Translations under genes and position numbers: made by a program | Shown: positions 1-8,577 of the stretch, piece by piece | Numbering within the stretch: position 1 is the stretch's first letter | Layout of the letters: every line of letters begins with the position of its first letter | Source: an uncultured Prochlorococcus sp. | GTDB taxonomy: Bacteria; Cyanobacteriota; Cyanobacteriia; PCC-6307; Cyanobiaceae | Length of the DNA stretch: 32,965 nt | Assembly: GCA_902589115.1 (NCBI GenBank) | Contig: CACIRS010000013.1 | Span: forward strand, 1 to 32,965 | Direction: 5' to 3' | Notes under the pieces: generated by a model | What the model saw: the letters and a program-made list of their open reading frames with translations, nothing else | Told to the model about the DNA's origin: nothing | Database searches by the model: none

Positions 1-312
1 CGTTTGATCTTCCAATACGCCAGCTTCAATAACAGCCGCAGCCTTCACTTCTTCTTGGCAATTTTCCCAGTTGTTTGTGTTTGGTTGACCTCCATGGGCA
101 TTTGCACCATGGCCTTTAACTTGAACGGCTTTAACTTCAACCAGTCGATCATTGATTCACAAGGCAAGGTAGTTCCAACTTGGGGAGACGTTTTAAACCG
201 CGCCAACCTAGGTATGGAAGTTATGCACGAGCGTAATGCTCATAACTTCCCTCTTGACCTTGCAGCTGCTGAGTCAACTCCAGTTGCTCTGATTGCACCA
301 GCAATAGGCTGA
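1..312 (+). CDS. psbA: Photosystem II reaction centre protein D1, C-terminal part (5' end outside window)
   Basis: This is the last 103 codons of D1, the reaction-centre subunit that binds the primary electron carriers and most ligands of the Mn4CaO5 cluster in the thylakoid membrane. The reading frame is open from base 1, so the start lies upstream. The visible part includes the end of the last transmembrane helix and the lumenal tail [14 protein letters not shown], which carries the known manganese and calcium ligands (His332, Glu333, His337, Asp342 and the Ala344 carboxylate in standard numbering). It is followed by a 15-residue extension starting AAESTPVAL, which the CtpA protease removes in cyanobacteria. 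The product looks fully functional. A hairpin terminator follows. FtsH, which degrades photodamaged D1, is encoded about 1.5 kb away. Identification is certain; copy number in the genome cannot be told from here. Confidence 0.98.
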   Translation, partial: RLIFQYASFNNSRSLHFFLAIFPVVCVWLTSMGICTMAFNLNGFNFNQSIIDSQGKVVPTWGDVLNRANLGMEVMHERNAHNFPLDLAAAESTPVALIAPAIG

Positions 313-346
313 TTCAATCAATTTCAAGATCTGATTAAATTGAGAT

Positions 347-380
347 CAAAAGCCTCCTCATTTGAGGGGGCTTTTTATTT
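347..380 (+). terminator. Intrinsic terminator of psbA
   Basis: A 10-bp stem (AGCCTCCTCA paired with TGAGGGGGCT, one G-T wobble, minimal TT loop) is followed directly by a T-rich run. It begins about 35 bases after the psbA stop codon and separates this highly expressed gene from aroC. Confidence 0.85.
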
Positions 381-480
381 GCAAAACAGCCAACCATCAA
401 GTAGTAATTAATTATCGAGGCTCTGGAAATTCAGTACTAGTGTTTTCGGAGTTCTCTAATTTTTTGAAGAATTTGTTTTT

Positions 481-1569
481 ATGGGAAGCAGTTTTGGCAA
501 ATTACTTCGAATCAGTACTTTCGGTGAGTCTCATGGAGGGGGTGTGGGAGTCATCTTGGAGGGTTGTCCCCCAAGGCTGGAGCTTGATATAGAAAAGATT
601 CAAATGGAGCTTGATAGAAGAAGACCTGGGCAAAGCAAAATTACTACTCCTAGGAAGGAAAAAGACCAGGTAGAAATTTTAAGTGGGCTAGTAGGAGGGC
701 AAACTTTAGGGACACCAATAGCCATGATTGTTAGAAATAAAGACCAGAGACCTAATGATTATCAAGAATTAACAGGTGCATTTAGGCCTTCCCACGCGGA
801 TGCTACCTATAACGCAAAATATGGAATTCAAGCTCTTAGTGGTGGAGGAAGGGCCTCTGCTAGAGAAACTATTGGGCGGGTAGCAGCGGGCGCAATTGCC
901 AAACAAATTTTGTTAAAGGCAAATAATTCAGAAGTGATTGCTTGGGTTAAGAGAGTTCATAACATTGAGGCCCCGATTAACCCTAATTTAGTAACTTTAA
1001 AAGCTATTGAATCAAACCTTGTTCGATGTCCTAATGAGGATATTGCAAAATTAATGATTCAGCGAATTGAAGAAATAAGCAGAGAGGGCGATTCTTGCGG
1101 GGGGCTGATTGAGTGTGTAGTTCGTAATTCTCCAGTAGGCTTAGGTATGCCAGTTTTCGATAAGTTAGAGGCTGATTTGGCTAAGGGGTTGATGTCATTG
1201 CCAGCAACAAAAAGTTTTGAAGTTGGTTCGGGATTAGGAGGAACTTTTCTGAAGGGTAGTGAACATAATGATGCCTTCGTTCCAACGAAAGACGGAAGTT
1301 TGAAAACAGCTACTAATAATTCTGGTGGAATTCAAGGAGGCATTACTAATGGGGAACCAATTCTTATAAGAGTTGGTTTTAAACCAACAGCTACTATTCG
1401 CAAAGATCAGCAAACTATTGATTCAGAAGGTAACTCAATAACCCTTGTTGGAAAAGGTAGGCATGATCCATGTGTGTTACCTAGAGCAGTGCCAATGGTA
1501 GAAGCAATGGTTGCACTTGTATTGGCTGATCATCTTTTAAGACAACAAGGACAGTGCAGTCTTTGGTAA
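481..1569 (+). CDS. aroC: Chorismate synthase
   Basis: The 362-residue product has the family's usual length. It converts 5-enolpyruvylshikimate-3-phosphate to chorismate, the last shikimate-pathway step and the branch point to aromatic amino acids, folate and quinones; it needs reduced FMN. Clear family signatures are the N-terminal [18 protein letters not shown], the basic [15 protein letters not shown] stretch near residues 47-61, [14 protein letters not shown] near 103-116 and [18 protein letters not shown] near 122-139. The ATG at 481 places the conserved N-terminus at residue 1; no strong ribosome-binding site precedes it. The gene lies 168 bases after psbA, beyond that gene's terminator, so it probably has its own promoter. 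The 225 bases after its stop (1570-1794) are very AT-rich and hold no recognisable gene. Confidence 0.97.
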   Translation: MGSSFGKLLRISTFGESHGGGVGVILEGCPPRLELDIEKIQMELDRRRPGQSKITTPRKEKDQVEILSGLVGGQTLGTPIAMIVRNKDQRPNDYQELTGAFRPSHADATYNAKYGIQALSGGGRASARETIGRVAAGAIAKQILLKANNSEVIAWVKRVHNIEAPINPNLVTLKAIESNLVRCPNEDIAKLMIQRIEEISREGDSCGGLIECVVRNSPVGLGMPVFDKLEADLAKGLMSLPATKSFEVGSGLGGTFLKGSEHNDAFVPTKDGSLKTATNNSGGIQGGITNGEPILIRVGFKPTATIRKDQQTIDSEGNSITLVGKGRHDPCVLPRAVPMVEAMVALVLADHLLRQQGQCSLW

Positions 1570-1794
1570 AGATTCAGTCAATATAAAATGCTTAAAAATA
1601 TATAGTTTTCCCAATTTAATTTCGGCTTATGCTCGATGATTAAAAAATGACTTCAGATATATATTTTAATTGCTAAATATAAAAAATTCAGCGTTTAAAT
1701 TTAAGGAAAATGGTTTATATATTTACATTAGTATTAGTTGGAGATTTTTTGAATTATAAAAGTGAGAATTTGTCCTGCCTTTAAGGCGATAGTT

Positions 1795-3642
1795 TTAAAC
1801 ATATTCTGCCACTTTTACATTTCTTCGAATTAAAAGATCTTGTAAGTCATCTGAATCTACGGTTTCTTTTTCTACAAGCATTTCAGCTAATTCATCAAGT
1901 ACAGACCGATTATCTGAAAGTACATTTGTGGCTCTTCTATAGGCAATATCTACTAATTCAGATACTTCGGAATCAATAGTTGCAGCTGTGTCTTCTGAAA
2001 AATCTCTTTCCGAAGCTATATCTCTACCAAGAAACATTCCTCCTTGTGATCTGCCTAGAGCAACGGGCCCTAATTTGTCGCTCATACCAAAGCGAGTAAC
2101 CATTTGCCTGGCTACTTGAGCTACTTGCTTTAGATCATTAGATGCTCCTGTGGTGACTTCATCTTCTCCATAAACAATTTCTTCTGCTACTCGGCCTCCA
2201 AGCGCTACTGCCATTTGATTTTGTAAATATGATCTGGAATAAAGGCCTGATTCCATTCTTTCTTCACTTGGTGTGAAGAAAGTTAATCCACCTGCTTGGC
2301 CTCTAGGAATGATAGAAATCTTTTGAACAGGATCATAATCTGGCATTAAAGCTCCCACTAAGGCATGCCCAGCTTCGTGATATGCAACTAGTCTCTTGCG
2401 TTTTTCGCTCATAACTCGGTCTTTTTTCTCTGGACCTGCCATAACTCTTTCTATCGCGTCCCCTATTTCGTCATTACTTACTTCGGTTAGTTCTCTTCGT
2501 GCAGCAAGTATTGCTGCTTCGTTAAGTAAATTGGCAAGATCGGCACCTGTAAAACCAGGAGTTCTTCTTGCGACTTTATCTAGATCAACATCTTTTGCGA
2601 TGGTTTTATCCCGCGCATGCACTTTGAGAATTTGCATACGTCCTGAGTAATCGGGCCGATCAACAACAACTTGACGATCGAAGCGTCCTGGTCTCATTAG
2701 AGCAGCATCTAGAACGTCTGGCCTATTAGTTGCCGCAACAATAATTATCCCAGTATTACCTTCAAATCCATCCATTTCCGTTAGGAGTTGGTTTAGGGTT
2801 TGTTCTCTTTCATCATTTCCCCCGCCAAGTCCTGCTCCTCTTTGTCTGCCTACAGCATCAATTTCATCAATAAATACGATGCATGGTGCATTCTTTTTTG
2901 CTTGTTCAAAAAGGTCTCGAACTCTACTTGCACCTACACCTACAAACATTTCTACAAATTCAGATCCTGAAATAGAGAAAAAAGGTACATCTGCTTCTCC
3001 CGCAACAGCTTTAGCTAGAAGTGTTTTACCAGTTCCAGGAGGTCCGACTAATAAAACACCTTTTGGAATTTTTGCCCCTACAGCAGTAAAACGATCGGGA
3101 TTTTTCAAAAAGTCGACCACTTCAGTTAGCTCAAGTTTTGCGCCTTCAATACCAGCAACATCCCCAAAAGTGACTTGAGTAGATGGTTCCATTTGAAGTC
3201 TTGCTTTACTCTTCCCAAAACTCATTGCTGGGTTTCCCCCTCCATTACCTTGAGCGCGTCTGAACAGGAAGAAAAGTCCACCTAATAAAAGAATGGGAAA
3301 AATTAAACTGCCAGCAGCTTGTTGCCATGGGTTGGGTTGGCGGGTTGGCTGAACAGCAATATCTACATTGTGATCATTAAGTAAATTGAGTAAATCCTTG
3401 TCTGGAGCAAGATTTACAGCTGATCTTCTACCGTCATTTTCAATTACTTGCGCGGTTCCTCTATCAGGTGAAATAAGAACTCGACTAATTTGATTGTCTT
3501 CAACTGCTTCTATAAAATCGCTATATCTGAGAATTTTGCTGGCAGTTGACTGTTGCGGTCGGTCAATAAAAGATGTCCCAACTACGATCACGATGATCAC
3601 TATGAGTACATAAAGTCCGATGTTGCGTAAGCGCTTGTTCAA
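1795..3642 (-). CDS. ftsH: ATP-dependent zinc metalloprotease FtsH (thylakoid D1-repair type)
   Basis: The 615-residue membrane-anchored AAA+ protease has an N-terminal transmembrane helix (about residues 8-25), a lumenal or periplasmic domain, and a second helix (about 112-128). Then come Walker A GPPGTGKT at 200-207, Walker B VFIDEIDA near 256-263, and the zinc-binding HEAGH at 422-426. It closely resembles the cyanobacterial FtsH2 (slr0228) type that removes damaged D1 during photosystem II repair; this assignment is by overall resemblance. The start is a TTG at 3642: an in-frame stop lies 33 bases upstream with no ATG between, and [13 protein letters not shown] matches the expected N-terminus. 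It follows sat by 42 bases on the same strand, so the two may be cotranscribed. Closeness to psbA and psbO fits a PSII maintenance role. Confidence 0.96.
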   Translation of the reverse strand: MNKRLRNIGLYVLIVIIVIVVGTSFIDRPQQSTASKILRYSDFIEAVEDNQISRVLISPDRGTAQVIENDGRRSAVNLAPDKDLLNLLNDHNVDIAVQPTRQPNPWQQAAGSLIFPILLLGGLFFLFRRAQGNGGGNPAMSFGKSKARLQMEPSTQVTFGDVAGIEGAKLELTEVVDFLKNPDRFTAVGAKIPKGVLLVGPPGTGKTLLAKAVAGEADVPFFSISGSEFVEMFVGVGASRVRDLFEQAKKNAPCIVFIDEIDAVGRQRGAGLGGGNDEREQTLNQLLTEMDGFEGNTGIIIVAATNRPDVLDAALMRPGRFDRQVVVDRPDYSGRMQILKVHARDKTIAKDVDLDKVARRTPGFTGADLANLLNEAAILAARRELTEVSNDEIGDAIERVMAGPEKKDRVMSEKRKRLVAYHEAGHALVGALMPDYDPVQKISIIPRGQAGGLTFFTPSEERMESGLYSRSYLQNQMAVALGGRVAEEIVYGEDEVTTGASNDLKQVAQVARQMVTRFGMSDKLGPVALGRSQGGMFLGRDIASERDFSEDTAATIDSEVSELVDIAYRRATNVLSDNRSVLDELAEMLVEKETVDSDDLQDLLIRRNVKVAEYV

Positions 3643-3685
3643 GGTCTTTGGTGCTAATGAAAGAATGTTAAGGGATTATTTGTGA

Positions 3686-4843
3686 TTAGGCGGCTCTTAA
3701 AACGTCAACTACGCTTCGGAAAGCAAACCATTCTGGTATCTCTTCTCCACTACGCAGCATTTTTCGGAATTGAGTTCCACTTAGTTTTTTGATATGCAGT
3801 CCCCGAGCTTCAGCATGCTCTGCAGTCACATATCCTTCCTCTGCTGTATAAACCAAGTTAAGGGAAGGCACTGTTTCCATAGTTAATTCTGGTGCGCATT
3901 CTCTAGCAAAATTTTGAGCATCATATGGACCATAAAAATCTTCTCCGGTAAGTGATGATTTGCAACCGGCCATATCTCTTCCAATTATGAAGTGTGTACA
4001 CCCATAATTCCTTCTTATAATCATATGTTGAAGGGCTTCTCTAGGTCCTGCCATATGCATTGAATAAGGTAAATAAGCCCATCTAATTCGAGGATTATCA
4101 ACCTCTTCAGCAAGTTGCTCATAAGTTTGAAAGCGTATTTCACCAGGGATATCGTCTTGTTGTGTTGGACCACAGGTAGGGTGAACTAAAACCACTGCGT
4201 TTTTGCTCACGTTGTTTGCATGTAAGGCCCTAGTGAAAAGCTCATAATGTGCCCTATGAATAGGATTGCGACATTGAAAAGCAACGACATCTTCACCTGA
4301 AGGAAGATTGCTTCTTACTTCTTTTGGGGTTTTGCACGGAAATATTCTTTTTGGTAGTTCTAATCCTGAAATACTGCCACCTATATAAAACCTTTTCCTT
4401 TCGGTTGCGATCATTCTGACTGCAGGATGCTCAAGAGATGTTGTTCCATAGCAGCCTTGAGCCTCAAGAACTTTGTCAGGCTCCCATATTTCTTCTACTT
4501 GAAGTACAGCTAAGTCTTGTCCTTTATAAGTAAGTAGGACTTTGTCACCAGAATGAATATCACTTTGATCTGTATCAAATATGATTGGCAGACCAAATAA
4601 ATGACCTGAAGTTGTTCTATTAGTTGCAACTACTGAATCGTAATCGGCTTTTTGCATAAAGCCTCTTTCTGGAGAAAAGCCCCCAACAATCAATAGCTCA
4701 ACATCGCAAGCATTGCGATCAGAGCATTCAAGAGTTTTTGTAGCACTCTTTTTGACTTCTTCTATTTGGTGCGAAGGAACCATCAGGTCAACTAGCTTCC
4801 CTCCACATGGAGCTATTAATGCTGAGTCGCTTTGAGATGTCAT
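3686..4843 (-). CDS. sat: Sulfate adenylyltransferase (ATP sulfurylase)
   Basis: This enzyme makes adenosine 5'-phosphosulfate from sulfate and ATP, the first step of sulfate assimilation. The product is the monofunctional bacterial/cyanobacterial type. The nucleotide-binding signature QCRNPIHRAH lies at residues 190-199, and the second motif IIGRDMAGCKSS near 286-297 corresponds to the GRDHAG motif of the family, with Met replacing His. The frame is open to an ATG at 4903, but the 20 extra residues are unlike the family; the ATG at 4841-4843 gives MTSQSDSALIAPCGGKLVDL and a typical 385-residue protein, so I use it. A strong terminator separates the gene from psbO upstream, and ftsH follows within 42 bases. 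Both names sat and met3 are used for this gene in cyanobacterial annotations. Confidence 0.95.
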   Translation of the reverse strand: MTSQSDSALIAPCGGKLVDLMVPSHQIEEVKKSATKTLECSDRNACDVELLIVGGFSPERGFMQKADYDSVVATNRTTSGHLFGLPIIFDTDQSDIHSGDKVLLTYKGQDLAVLQVEEIWEPDKVLEAQGCYGTTSLEHPAVRMIATERKRFYIGGSISGLELPKRIFPCKTPKEVRSNLPSGEDVVAFQCRNPIHRAHYELFTRALHANNVSKNAVVLVHPTCGPTQQDDIPGEIRFQTYEQLAEEVDNPRIRWAYLPYSMHMAGPREALQHMIIRRNYGCTHFIIGRDMAGCKSSLTGEDFYGPYDAQNFARECAPELTMETVPSLNLVYTAEEGYVTAEHAEARGLHIKKLSGTQFRKMLRSGEEIPEWFAFRSVVDVLRAA

Positions 4844-4920
4844 TGGTCTGAAAATTATTAAGAGTCTTGATGGACTGGGAATTTCTCCCAGATTTGAGAA
4901 CAATAAGTTTTCTTAGACAA

Positions 4921-4948
4921 AAAAAAGGGGCTACTTAGCCCCTTTTTT
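4921..4948 (-). terminator. Intrinsic terminator of psbO (symmetric, possibly bidirectional)
   Basis: A GGGGCT/AGCCCC stem with an ACTT loop is flanked by A6 on one side and T6 on the other, so a U-tract follows the hairpin whichever strand is read. It lies about 50 bases after the psbO stop codon and upstream of sat, and should insulate the highly expressed psbO from sat/ftsH. Confidence 0.9.
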
Positions 4949-4995
4949 GATTGAACTTGAATGAATTGGCTTTTCCTTTGAGCTTGATAGAACCC

Positions 4996-5796
4996 TTAAG
5001 CCTTGCGACCGTAAAGAACACCGGTGAGTTTCACATCAATAGGTTCTTTAGATCCAAGATCATTGTCTGAAGGTTGAATTGCAGTGAAAGTTCCACCAAA
5101 TTCATTGGTTTCTTCATTAACACTATCGATTGACAATGTTATCTGGCCCTTGCCAGTTAGATCTTGTTTGATGTTTTCTTTAGCGAGGTCTTCATCGTCA
5201 CCACCTAAGGCAACAAGTCCTTGGGCATAATCGACGCCAGTATCCTTAGCCCTACTTTTGGGATCAAGGAAGTCTGCACTGCGATAGCTAGGGGTGAATG
5301 TTGACCCTTTGAACTCTGCTCCAGGGGCAATTGATTTGCCTCCGTCAGCAACCATTTCTTTAACAGAAAAAGCTAAAGGGAACTCTTCACCTGTTGGAGA
5401 TAGAACTGTAATCAATGAGAAGTCAATTCCACCCTTTTCAGTGAATTTGCCGCCTGATAGGTCTCCATAGACCTCATCAACGCTTGAATTAAAGCGAGGA
5501 CTGATGATCTTTGCAGGTAAGAACTGAGATTTTTGACGTTTGTTGCCAGCAATTTTTACAAAAATCTCCTGTGGTTGAAGACAGAGACTCTTGAATTTCC
5601 CGTCAACGCTGAGAGATCCTGATGAACCAGCTGGAAGGACTTTGCATTCTCCTGCTTGGCCGGTATTTACAACGTCGGCAAATTTTGAATTACCCCTTTC
5701 GCCTCCAAGAACGAATGCGGCAGAGACACTACTTGGGACAGCTGCGAAAGTTAGACAGAAAGCCAGCACCAGGGCCAGCAAAGGACGAAAGCGCAT
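4996..5796 (-). CDS. psbO: Photosystem II manganese-stabilising extrinsic protein PsbO
   Basis: PsbO is the lumenal 33-kDa subunit that shields and stabilises the oxygen-evolving cluster. With the ATG at 5794-5796 the product has 266 residues and begins with a classic signal peptide: MRFRPLLALVLAFCLTFAA, then a cleavage region ending SVSA. The mature part holds the two cysteines of the conserved disulfide (GECKVLP and KSLCLQPQE) and the PsbO motifs around GDLSGGKFTEKGGIDFS and ending LTGVLYGRKA. An in-frame ATG exists 45 bases further upstream (5841), but it would put 15 residues before the signal peptide and lies only about 7 bases from the predicted transcript start, so I prefer 5796. A strong terminator follows. 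The identity is certain; the start is likely. Confidence 0.96.
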   Translation of the reverse strand: MRFRPLLALVLAFCLTFAAVPSSVSAAFVLGGERGNSKFADVVNTGQAGECKVLPAGSSGSLSVDGKFKSLCLQPQEIFVKIAGNKRQKSQFLPAKIISPRFNSSVDEVYGDLSGGKFTEKGGIDFSLITVLSPTGEEFPLAFSVKEMVADGGKSIAPGAEFKGSTFTPSYRSADFLDPKSRAKDTGVDYAQGLVALGGDDEDLAKENIKQDLTGKGQITLSIDSVNEETNEFGGTFTAIQPSDNDLGSKEPIDVKLTGVLYGRKA

Positions 5797-5854
5797 GGGA
5801 ATGATGCCGAAAGGCCAGATACTGCGGATTAAACCGCCCATTTGTTCAGTGTGG

Positions 5855-5860
5855 ATAATA
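5855..5860 (-). promoter_or_regulatory. Candidate -10 element of psbO
   Basis: On the minus strand the sequence TATTAT occurs about 60 bases before the chosen psbO start. Transcription would begin near 5848, leaving a leader of roughly 50 bases. No good TTGACA-like -35 is visible at the usual spacing. The call rests on one hexamer and position only. Confidence 0.35.
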
Positions 5861-6012
5861 CAGGGGGCAAATGAGAGTTAGGTCGTGTCCTTTGCAGCTC
5901 TCAACAACCCGTTGCTTCTTTTATTTAAATTATTTGCTCAGAAATTCTTCAAAAGCCTTTCCTGGCAATGCTTTCTTCAATTATTCCGAAAAATCACAAT
6001 AAAAATTTATTT

Positions 6013-7299
6013 TTAACTTGAGTCGGAAATGTTTACCTGAAGGGCTCGTATCGCATCAAGTAATTCATGTGAAAGGAGCAATTTTGATTGAATTGGGAAA
6101 TTTTTGATAGATCCTTTAGGGCCTAGAAGAAATCCTCCATTGAGGTTTGACTCAAATCCTTGCCCTGGTCGATCGATAGGATTGGCCATCATTAGGTCAC
6201 AACCTTTTTGTAATCTTTTGGCTTCTCCAACAGTTTTTAACTGATCGTCACTACCTGATAAAGCAGTAAAACCGACTATTAATTGAGAGTTGCTTTTTCT
6301 TCTAACGATTTCAGAAAGCAAATCAGGAACCTTCTCAAATCCATTGCCCATACTTGCTAGTAATTGTTCCTTACTGAATTTGCTTCTAGAACCTCCTTCT
6401 ATTTTTCTTAAATCAGCAACTGCAGCAGCCATTGCTATAACTGCTGATGATGGCTGCAGTTGTGCAAGAAATCCTTGCATCTCCGCAGCATTTGTTACTG
6501 GATAAGTATTCAGTCCTTCTAAGTAACTGGTTGGGAGGGCAAGTGAACCATGAATTAAATCAACAATTGCTCCTCGTGTTCGGGCTGCTTGGGCTAGAAA
6601 CACGCCCATTCGCCCACTACTGCGATTGGTAAGCAATCTTGCAGGATCAAGTTTTTCTGATGTCCCTCCAGCAGTAATAAGTAATCTTTGACCAAAAAAG
6701 TCTTTTTTGAGTTTTCCAAAGTTATTGATTTGTAAGAGCGCACTGCTAATTGCAAATTGAATAAGGTCTGGATTAGCCATCCGACCATCCCCAAATCGAT
6801 CGCAAGCAAGGAGGCCTGACTCAGGTTCTAAAGTTAGTATTTGAGGATTAGTTTTTAATGCTGCCCAATTCTTTTGGATGATTGGGTTCTTCCACATACC
6901 TGTATTCATTGCTGCTGCGGCTAAAACAGGCCTTTCAAATGCCAACAAAACGCTTGCGACTAATCCTTCGGCAAGCCCTTGAGTCCAACGTGCAAGAGTT
7001 GATGCACTTAAAGGTGCGACAACAAGAATTTCAGCCCATTCAGATAGATCTATATGAAGAGGTTTTGCTTGGTCTGGACTCCATTGATCTTTATCTTGAA
7101 AACAATGATTTCTGCTTAATGTCGCAAGGGATAAGGGGCTAACCAAATTTGCCGCACTTGGGGTTACAACGCATCGAACTTCTGCACCAGCTTTGATTAA
7201 ATTGCTTACAAGTGAAGGGGTTTTAACTGCTGCAATGCTTCCAGTAACAGCAATGAGAATTCGCTTGCCTTTGAGTGATAAAGGTTCTTCAATCTTCAT
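6013..7299 (-). CDS. coaBC: Bifunctional phosphopantothenoylcysteine decarboxylase/phosphopantothenate-cysteine ligase
   Basis: This 428-residue two-domain enzyme (also called dfp) performs two consecutive steps of coenzyme A synthesis: it joins cysteine to 4'-phosphopantothenate, then decarboxylates the product. The N-terminal CoaC flavoprotein domain (about 1-190) shows KRILIAVTGSIAAVK, the AMNTGMW substrate-binding motif and ESGLLACDRFGDGRM with the catalytic cysteine. The C-terminal CoaB domain (about 200-420) shows LLITAGGTSEKLDPARLLTN, RSSGRMG, and AMAAAVADLR. The ATG at 7299 overlaps the end of the preceding small gene by 11 bases, suggesting translational coupling. No frameshift or missing motif is seen. 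Confidence 0.95.
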   Translation of the reverse strand: MKIEEPLSLKGKRILIAVTGSIAAVKTPSLVSNLIKAGAEVRCVVTPSAANLVSPLSLATLSRNHCFQDKDQWSPDQAKPLHIDLSEWAEILVVAPLSASTLARWTQGLAEGLVASVLLAFERPVLAAAAMNTGMWKNPIIQKNWAALKTNPQILTLEPESGLLACDRFGDGRMANPDLIQFAISSALLQINNFGKLKKDFFGQRLLITAGGTSEKLDPARLLTNRSSGRMGVFLAQAARTRGAIVDLIHGSLALPTSYLEGLNTYPVTNAAEMQGFLAQLQPSSAVIAMAAAVADLRKIEGGSRSKFSKEQLLASMGNGFEKVPDLLSEIVRRKSNSQLIVGFTALSGSDDQLKTVGEAKRLQKGCDLMMANPIDRPGQGFESNLNGGFLLGPKGSIKNFPIQSKLLLSHELLDAIRALQVNISDSS

Positions 7300-7528
7300 C
7301 GAAGGGTTCCTGATCCATTAAGTGAAGATAAGGACCTGTCAGTTCAGGTCGATGGATTGCCAATGCTCTTATAAGGTGCCAGTCATTTAAGCCATCAAAG
7401 GGAGTTGGATAATCATCTTGTTCAAGCCTTTCAGCAAGAACTGCAATAGTTTCATCGTCAAATGCCTTTAGAAGCTCTTCGGTTATCTCATTTGAATTGC
7501 ACATTGAAATGGCATCTGATTTAACCAT
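7289..7528 (-). CDS. Small conserved cyanobacterial protein, DUF2555-like
   Basis: This 79-residue soluble, acidic protein has no signal peptide or membrane segment. The core VLAERLEQDDYPTPFDGLND followed by WHLIRALAIHRPELTGPYLH resembles the cyanobacterial DUF2555 family as I remember it; this is recognition by eye, not a search result. Function is unknown. Two in-frame starts are possible, the ATG at 7528 and another at 7504 (residue 9); neither has a clear ribosome-binding site. Its 3' end overlaps the coaBC start by 11 bases, so the two form a likely operon, but this alone does not tie it to coenzyme A metabolism. Confidence 0.8.
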   Translation of the reverse strand: MVKSDAISMCNSNEITEELLKAFDDETIAVLAERLEQDDYPTPFDGLNDWHLIRALAIHRPELTGPYLHLMDQEPFDED

Positions 7529-7587
7529 AATTACTTTATAAGCTGCTTATTTATCTATTCTGCCTACACGTTAGTTTTTCTGGCGAT

Positions 7588-7660
7588 GGGGAATTAGCTC
7601 AGTTGGTAGAGCGCTGTGATCGCACCGCAGAGGTCAGGGGTTCGAATCCCCTATTCTCCA
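7588..7660 (+). tRNA. tRNA-Ala, anticodon CGC
   Basis: The 73-base cloverleaf folds fully. The acceptor stem is GGGGAAT with ATTCTCC (one G-T pair), D stem GCTC/GAGC, anticodon stem CTGTG/CGCAG with loop ATCGCAC placing CGC at positions 34-36, T stem AGGGG/CCCCT with loop TTCGAAT, and discriminator A. A 3' CCA tail is not encoded in full beyond the discriminator. The CGC anticodon reads only GCG, a rare alanine codon in an AT-rich genome, so it is a supplementary alanine tRNA. Confidence 0.95.
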
Positions 7661-7976
7661 TATTTTTCTAGTAGTTTTTTTAGTGGCGATTAATAAAGTT
7701 AGTTTTTGACTGATTATTTTCAGTAGAAAGCTTGCTAGAAACTTTTCGGGATTCTTAGATTTGGGTTTCAGTTATAAGTATTTCATTGTTTTTTGAAGGA
7801 AAATCAGAGTGGTTTGTCTGTTTTGGGAATCTGCATTTTGCTTGTGATAACTAACTTATGTACGATGTGACCAATCTTTTGCCTCTGTTTTAGAGTCTTG
7901 AGCATATTTTTTTGGAAATTGTCTAGCCACCATTAGATAATCCATGAGATAAAAGACTCATAGAAAAGGAACCTCG
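7661..7976. other. Gene-free interval between tRNA-Ala and a small gene
   Basis: These 316 bases are AT-rich and hold no convincing ORF, tRNA or repeat. The only feature I can point to is the candidate promoter at 7912-7941 near the downstream end. Confidence 0.5.
7912..7941 (+). promoter_or_regulatory. Candidate promoter of the 64-residue protein gene
   Basis: TTGGAA (7912-7917) and GATAAT (7936-7941) are separated by 18 bases, close to the standard bacterial housekeeping pattern. Transcription would start near 7948, about 29 bases before the ATG at 7977. Confidence 0.4.
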
Positions 7977-8171
7977 ATGTCCCAATCGAAACGTGAACAG
8001 GTAGTCAGTCACCTCCGCTATGTCCGCCAGGAGCTTCGTGAGATGCATCAAGGTGTTCTTGAAGATGGCCTTTTGCCTGAGGGAGGTGAGATTAGAGGGG
8101 TGATGGCTCAAATGGAGGCTTTATTAGAATTACTAGAAGGCAAGACAGCGAAAAAACATAAACCTGATTAG
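7977..8171 (+). CDS. Small conserved protein of unknown function (64 residues)
   Basis: I do not recognise a named family. The product is 64 residues, soluble and highly charged, with a predicted helical middle (SHLRYVRQELREMHQGVLED and RGVMAQMEALLELLEG, suggestive of a helical hairpin) and a lysine-rich tail KTAKKHKPD. The start is well supported: AAGGA at 7966-7970 sits 6 bases before the ATG, one of the best ribosome-binding sites in the window, and a candidate promoter lies just upstream. The start of the next gene, a Ycf20-like membrane protein, lies 12 bases downstream, so the two are probably cotranscribed. Confidence 0.8.
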   Translation: MSQSKREQVVSHLRYVRQELREMHQGVLEDGLLPEGGEIRGVMAQMEALLELLEGKTAKKHKPD

Positions 8172-8183
8172 AACTTTTTATTT

Positions 8184-8525
8184 ATGCCTAAAAACTTTCA
8201 ACTTACAAATTTACATCTTAATTGGGGACAAGCTTTATTTCGTCTTGAGGTTTGGACCAGAAATCCTTGGAGAAGAGTTTCACTTTTCTTGATTGTTTTA
8301 CTGACAGGGTTTGTATTTGGCAGTTCATTAGGGACTATTAATGGTGCTCTTGCTCTTATGGACCCAATAGGAGCTTTCTTGATAGTTTTATTATTAGAAA
8401 TCTTGACGAGAATAAGAAGGCATTGGCCTTCCTCTCCTGAAGCTAAGATTGCATTGAATTTAATCGATTTAGCAAGGATTGGTTTGCTTTATGGATTGAT
8501 ATTAGATGGCTTTAAGTTGTTATAA
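8184..8525 (+). CDS. Ycf20-like membrane protein (DUF565)
   Basis: The 113-residue product has a short cytoplasmic N-terminus, the motif NPWRRVSLFLIVLLTGFVFG (about residues 27-46) leading into the first membrane helix, a second hydrophobic helix around 60-73 and a third at the C-terminus (about 91-110). The NPWRR motif followed by a hydrophobic span with SSLGTINGA, plus the closing GLLYGLILDGFKLL, match the Ycf20/DUF565 family of chloroplasts and cyanobacteria. In green algae and plants Ycf20-like proteins are linked to non-photochemical quenching; whether that holds here is unknown. It lies 12 bases after the 64-residue gene on the same strand. Confidence 0.82.
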   Translation: MPKNFQLTNLHLNWGQALFRLEVWTRNPWRRVSLFLIVLLTGFVFGSSLGTINGALALMDPIGAFLIVLLLEILTRIRRHWPSSPEAKIALNLIDLARIGLLYGLILDGFKLL

Positions 8526-8577
8526 ACAAGGTTCTTTCTAAAACTAGATTTCTTCATTTGGTTGGGGGAAAATATTA

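Noticed and set aside
362-592. 76-codon ORF between psbA and aroC
   Set aside because: It starts inside the psbA terminator and overlaps the conserved start of aroC in another frame; no family resemblance.
2396-3178. Plus-strand ORFs opposite ftsH
   Set aside because: They are antisense shadows of a well-conserved coding region with no plausible protein features.
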